Positions 61,764-64,000 of a stretch of 64,000 bases of DNA are shown piece by piece. Position 1 is the stretch's first letter, and each line of letters begins with the position of its first letter. Both the position numbers and the translations under genes were made by a program. This DNA is from Luidia sarsii (taxonomy: Eukaryota; Echinodermata; Asteroidea; Paxillosida; Luidiidae): positions 22,744,453 through 22,808,452 of the forward strand of contig OX465102.1 of the NCBI GenBank assembly GCA_949987565.1. Reading direction: 5' to 3'. The notes under the pieces are model-generated. The model was given only the letters and a program-made list of their open reading frames with translations. It was not told the origin of the DNA and did not search any database.

Positions 61764-62954
61764 ATGTGCTCACCTATTGACTTAAACCTGACTGATGAAT
61801 TGGACGCGGGTAATTTCCTGCAGCAGCACGGGTACAGTTGGACCGATACCCTGGTCCACACTGTATTTTTGCCGTTGATTTTAATTATCGGTCTGCTGGG
61901 CAACGTGGCCTTTCTCGTCGTTGTGTGGCGCATCGAGTGGATGCGGACCGTCACCAACTGTTACCTGGTCAACCTGGCTCTGTCCGATGTAGCCTTCCTG
62001 TCGGCCTCGGTCGGCGAGAAGGTCCACCAGTACTTGCAATCTCCGTTCGTCTACGACGACTACCCCAAGGGCCCGCTAGGCTGCGCCCTAGTCCCCGTCG
62101 TCAAGGACCTCTGCTTCTTCGCCTCGCTCCTCTTCGTGACCTGCATCTCGGCGGAGCGGTTCAGCGCCGCCTGCCACCCGCTCAGGCAGCGGCGGGACAA
62201 GGGCCCCCGGCTCCGGAGGCGGGCGGCCCGGCTGACGGCCCTGGCCTGGACCGTCTCCCTGGCCATGGCCGCACTCCGGATGTCGGCCTCCTGCTGCCAG
62301 TACCGGGTCTACTGCCTGGCGTGGCCCGAGTCGCCGGCCCACCGCGGCCGGCCCAGGTTCATCGGCGAGTGCCGGCCGGCCGCGGTCTGGGTGGCGTACG
62401 CCACCCGGGGAATCCAGCTCGTCCTCTTCGCTCTGGCCATGGCGGTCAACGCCGCCCTGTACGGGAAAATCACCCGCGCTGTGCACTGCTCCACCGCCCG
62501 GCCACACGCCCGCCAAACCCCGTCCTCCGCCTCCGCCATCGAGGCTAAGATCACGCGCATGGTGGTGGCCACCGGGGTCGTCTTCTTCCTCTGCCTGGCC
62601 CCCTACGAGCTCTTCTCGGCCCTGCTCATGGTCCTGCCCGGCTACGACGGCAGCATGGTGTCGGCCATGCAGGTGTGCCGCATGCTGATGCACATGAACT
62701 CGGCCATCAATCCCTTCATCTACAACGTGGCCAACCCGCGCTACCGGAGGGCCTTCTCGCTGACGTTCGTCCCCAAGGGGCTGCGTGCAACGCGGTTGCC
62801 CCGGCGTGACACGAGGGAGGTATCGATCGCGAATACCAGGAGAAACAGATCGCCAAGCCCCGCCGTTTTATCCACGCGGAAAAACCACATGCAGCTAACT
62901 GAACAAACCAATGGCGTGCACGATAAACAAGTAACAGTAACTCAAACTAAATAA
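61764..62954 (+). CDS. Class-A (rhodopsin-like) GPCR, TRH-receptor-like neuropeptide receptor
   Basis: Single-exon 396-aa receptor, expected at the plasma membrane. ATG at 61764 has a good context (ACACCATG) after an A-rich leader. N8-L-T10 is a glycosylation sequon. Helix 1 about 33-55 (GN, N47), helix 2 MRTVTNCYLVNLALSD (D75), C107 and C203 for the extracellular disulfide, helix 3 ending E131-R132-F133 (DRY variant), helix 6 FFLCLAPY (P280; the usual Trp is L278), helix 7 NSAINPFIYN (N316-Y320), then a basic Ser/Thr-rich tail. MRT.TNCYL and CR......NSAINP.IYN are closest to TRH receptors, by recall of family motifs. Ligand unknown. It is transcribed away from SLC13 and has no operon-like partner. 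Confidence 0.92.
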   Translation: MCSPIDLNLTDELDAGNFLQQHGYSWTDTLVHTVFLPLILIIGLLGNVAFLVVVWRIEWMRTVTNCYLVNLALSDVAFLSASVGEKVHQYLQSPFVYDDYPKGPLGCALVPVVKDLCFFASLLFVTCISAERFSAACHPLRQRRDKGPRLRRRAARLTALAWTVSLAMAALRMSASCCQYRVYCLAWPESPAHRGRPRFIGECRPAAVWVAYATRGIQLVLFALAMAVNAALYGKITRAVHCSTARPHARQTPSSASAIEAKITRMVVATGVVFFLCLAPYELFSALLMVLPGYDGSMVSAMQVCRMLMHMNSAINPFIYNVANPRYRRAFSLTFVPKGLRATRLPRRDTREVSIANTRRNRSPSPAVLSTRKNHMQLTEQTNGVHDKQVTVTQTK

Positions 62955-63034
62955 GTCATTCAATGATGATTTTTGTCGCATATTTAGCACTTGGTTCTTA
63001 TTGTACTTTGCCAGATTTCCTGCTTGAAAAAAAA

Positions 63035-63135
63035 ATACAGGAAGCTGTGGCGAGATTCGAAGCCGCGACTCCCACTTTCTAGTGCAGACGTCTCAACCAC
63101 TATAGACCCCCGAGCTAGTCGAGGTCGTGCGGAAG
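63035..63135 (-). mobile_element. SINE family B, reverse copy
   Basis: On -: CACGACCTCGACTAGCTCGG ... GACGTCTGCACTAGAAAGTG GGAGTCGCGGCTTCGAATCT CGCC. A tRNA-like head with a small insertion. Confidence 0.65.
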
Positions 63136-63165
63136 AACATCACATCTGTCATTATCTATCAACTA

Positions 63166-63171
63166 AATAAA
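63166..63171 (+). terminator. Candidate polyadenylation signal AATAAA
   Basis: AATAAA 212 bp after the GPCR stop codon. It is the first canonical hexamer downstream that I could find. Function unproven. Confidence 0.4.
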
Positions 63172-63261
63172 GAACTCACATCGTGATAAGAGATAGGCCC
63201 CTAGTTTGGAAAAAAAACGGGCTCTGACAGGACGCAAAAAGGGGAAAGGGAGCAGAGGAAT

Positions 63262-63440
63262 GGCGCCCCCACCCCGGCTGTGACTAGTTGACTAATCGAC
63301 TAGTCGACTAATTTGATAAATGTTTGGGAAGGCCACCATGTAAGGGATGAATAGTTCAGACGGTAAGATCGCCGGTACGCAAAACCAGGGGGCTCGGTCT
63401 CAAATCCACGTCAGGTCAATAATTATCTACTTCTGCCATT
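63262..63440 (+). mobile_element. SINE family A, long form
   Basis: GAATGGCGCCCCCACCCCGG CTGTGACTAGTTGACTAATC ... GGGAAGGCCACCATGTAAGG GATGAATAGTTCAGACGGTA AGATCG ... CTCAAATCCACGTCAGGTCA. Preserves the 5' block and the tRNA-like part. Confidence 0.7.
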
Positions 63441-64000
63441 TTCTCAAATGCCCGAACCCCAAAAGCGTACCATGTTTGTATCAGCACACCACACTGTCTG
63501 CAAGCTTGTCAATAATATTATTCATGTATACCTACGACTTAGAATTGTATGAGTTGCCCCCGGCAATTTGGCTCGGGTTCCTGGTTCTATACGCCTAATG
63601 GGAGATACCATATCACCAAATGCACCCCTGGGGAGTCCAAATGGACATTGCCAAAGGAAACAGACGACCACTTAGAGATAATGTCTCTTGCCGTAGTTTA
63701 ATACAAGGTCAGAAGTGGGCTTCGTAGAATTCGTATTCCGAGAACGGGTAGGGTGATTCTACAGTGCGGGAAAAGCGATAATTATTTTCATCAGCAAAGT
63801 CTGCCTGAAATAAAATTACACGACATGCGCCAGAAAACAATCTCTAATATGCACAGTATAATGCTCAGCATGTGGGTCTTGTTTGGGCCATTATGGGGAA
63901 AATTGACAACAAAACTGAAGAAAAGATAAGCTTGTCTTTTTCTCCTTCTCCTCCTTCTCCTCCTGCCCAACCACTTCCTCCTCATCCTCCTCCTCATAAT

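Larger units (their letters stand above)
62955..64000. other. 3' flank of the GPCR gene
   Basis: Contains a candidate polyadenylation signal at 63166, SINE copies at 63035-63135 (family B, -) and 63262-63440 (family A, +), and a CTC/CTT-rich tract from about 63935. No exon seen. Confidence 0.65.

Noticed and set aside
62060..62693. 201-aa frame on - and a second + frame over the GPCR
   Set aside because: Shadows of the GPCR coding sequence; only the 61764 frame has the seven-helix motifs.

Overview
The window is animal nuclear DNA: split genes with GT-AG introns, GC-rich exons in AT-rich introns full of tRNA-derived SINEs, terminal-inverted-repeat (foldback) elements and long microsatellites, and TTAGGG-type (CCCTAA) repeat tracts. 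Protein content and repeat style suggest a marine deuterostome invertebrate (echinoderm or hemichordate most likely). That placement is inference, because no species-specific marker is visible.

Three protein-coding genes can be supported. (1) On +, 3982-21771 holds the last 12 exons of a GABA-B receptor (subunit-2-like): the second half of the Venus-flytrap ligand domain, seven membrane segments, and a long tail with a coiled coil and an acidic run. The 5' exons lie left of the window. (2) On -, 26807-41813 holds a complete Na+-coupled di/tricarboxylate (SLC13) transporter: 13 coding exons, 1878 nt including the stop, 625 aa, all splice phases consistent. (3) On +, 61764-62954 is an intronless class-A GPCR of 396 aa, most like TRH-receptor-type neuropeptide receptors. 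Genes 1 and 2 converge with about 5 kb between their stop codons. Genes 2 and 3 diverge with about 20 kb between them. They are functionally unrelated neighbours rather than an operon or pathway: two signalling receptors and a metabolite transporter.

Layout: 1-3981 intron or upstream DNA with a TTAA-flanked MITE; 3982-21771 GABA-B exons and repeat-rich introns; 21772-26806 gene-free, with foldback elements; 26807-41813 SLC13, whose introns carry a (CAGA)n tract, a (TGGGA)n/(CGGGA)n pentamer array, a 1.4 kb (CCCTCA)n array and a (CT)n tract; 41814-49690 gene-free, with foldbacks and microsatellites; 49700-60013 a tandem array; 60014-61763 upstream of the GPCR; 62955-64000 3' flank.

The most unusual structure is the array at 50196-60013. 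About 492-bp E units with imperfect inverted ends alternate with three nearly identical 2.6-kb spacers (period 3108/3109/3109 bp). Each spacer contains a degenerate telomere-like CCCTAA tract. Two older, diverged E copies lie directly upstream. I recognise no known family for the 3.1-kb unit.
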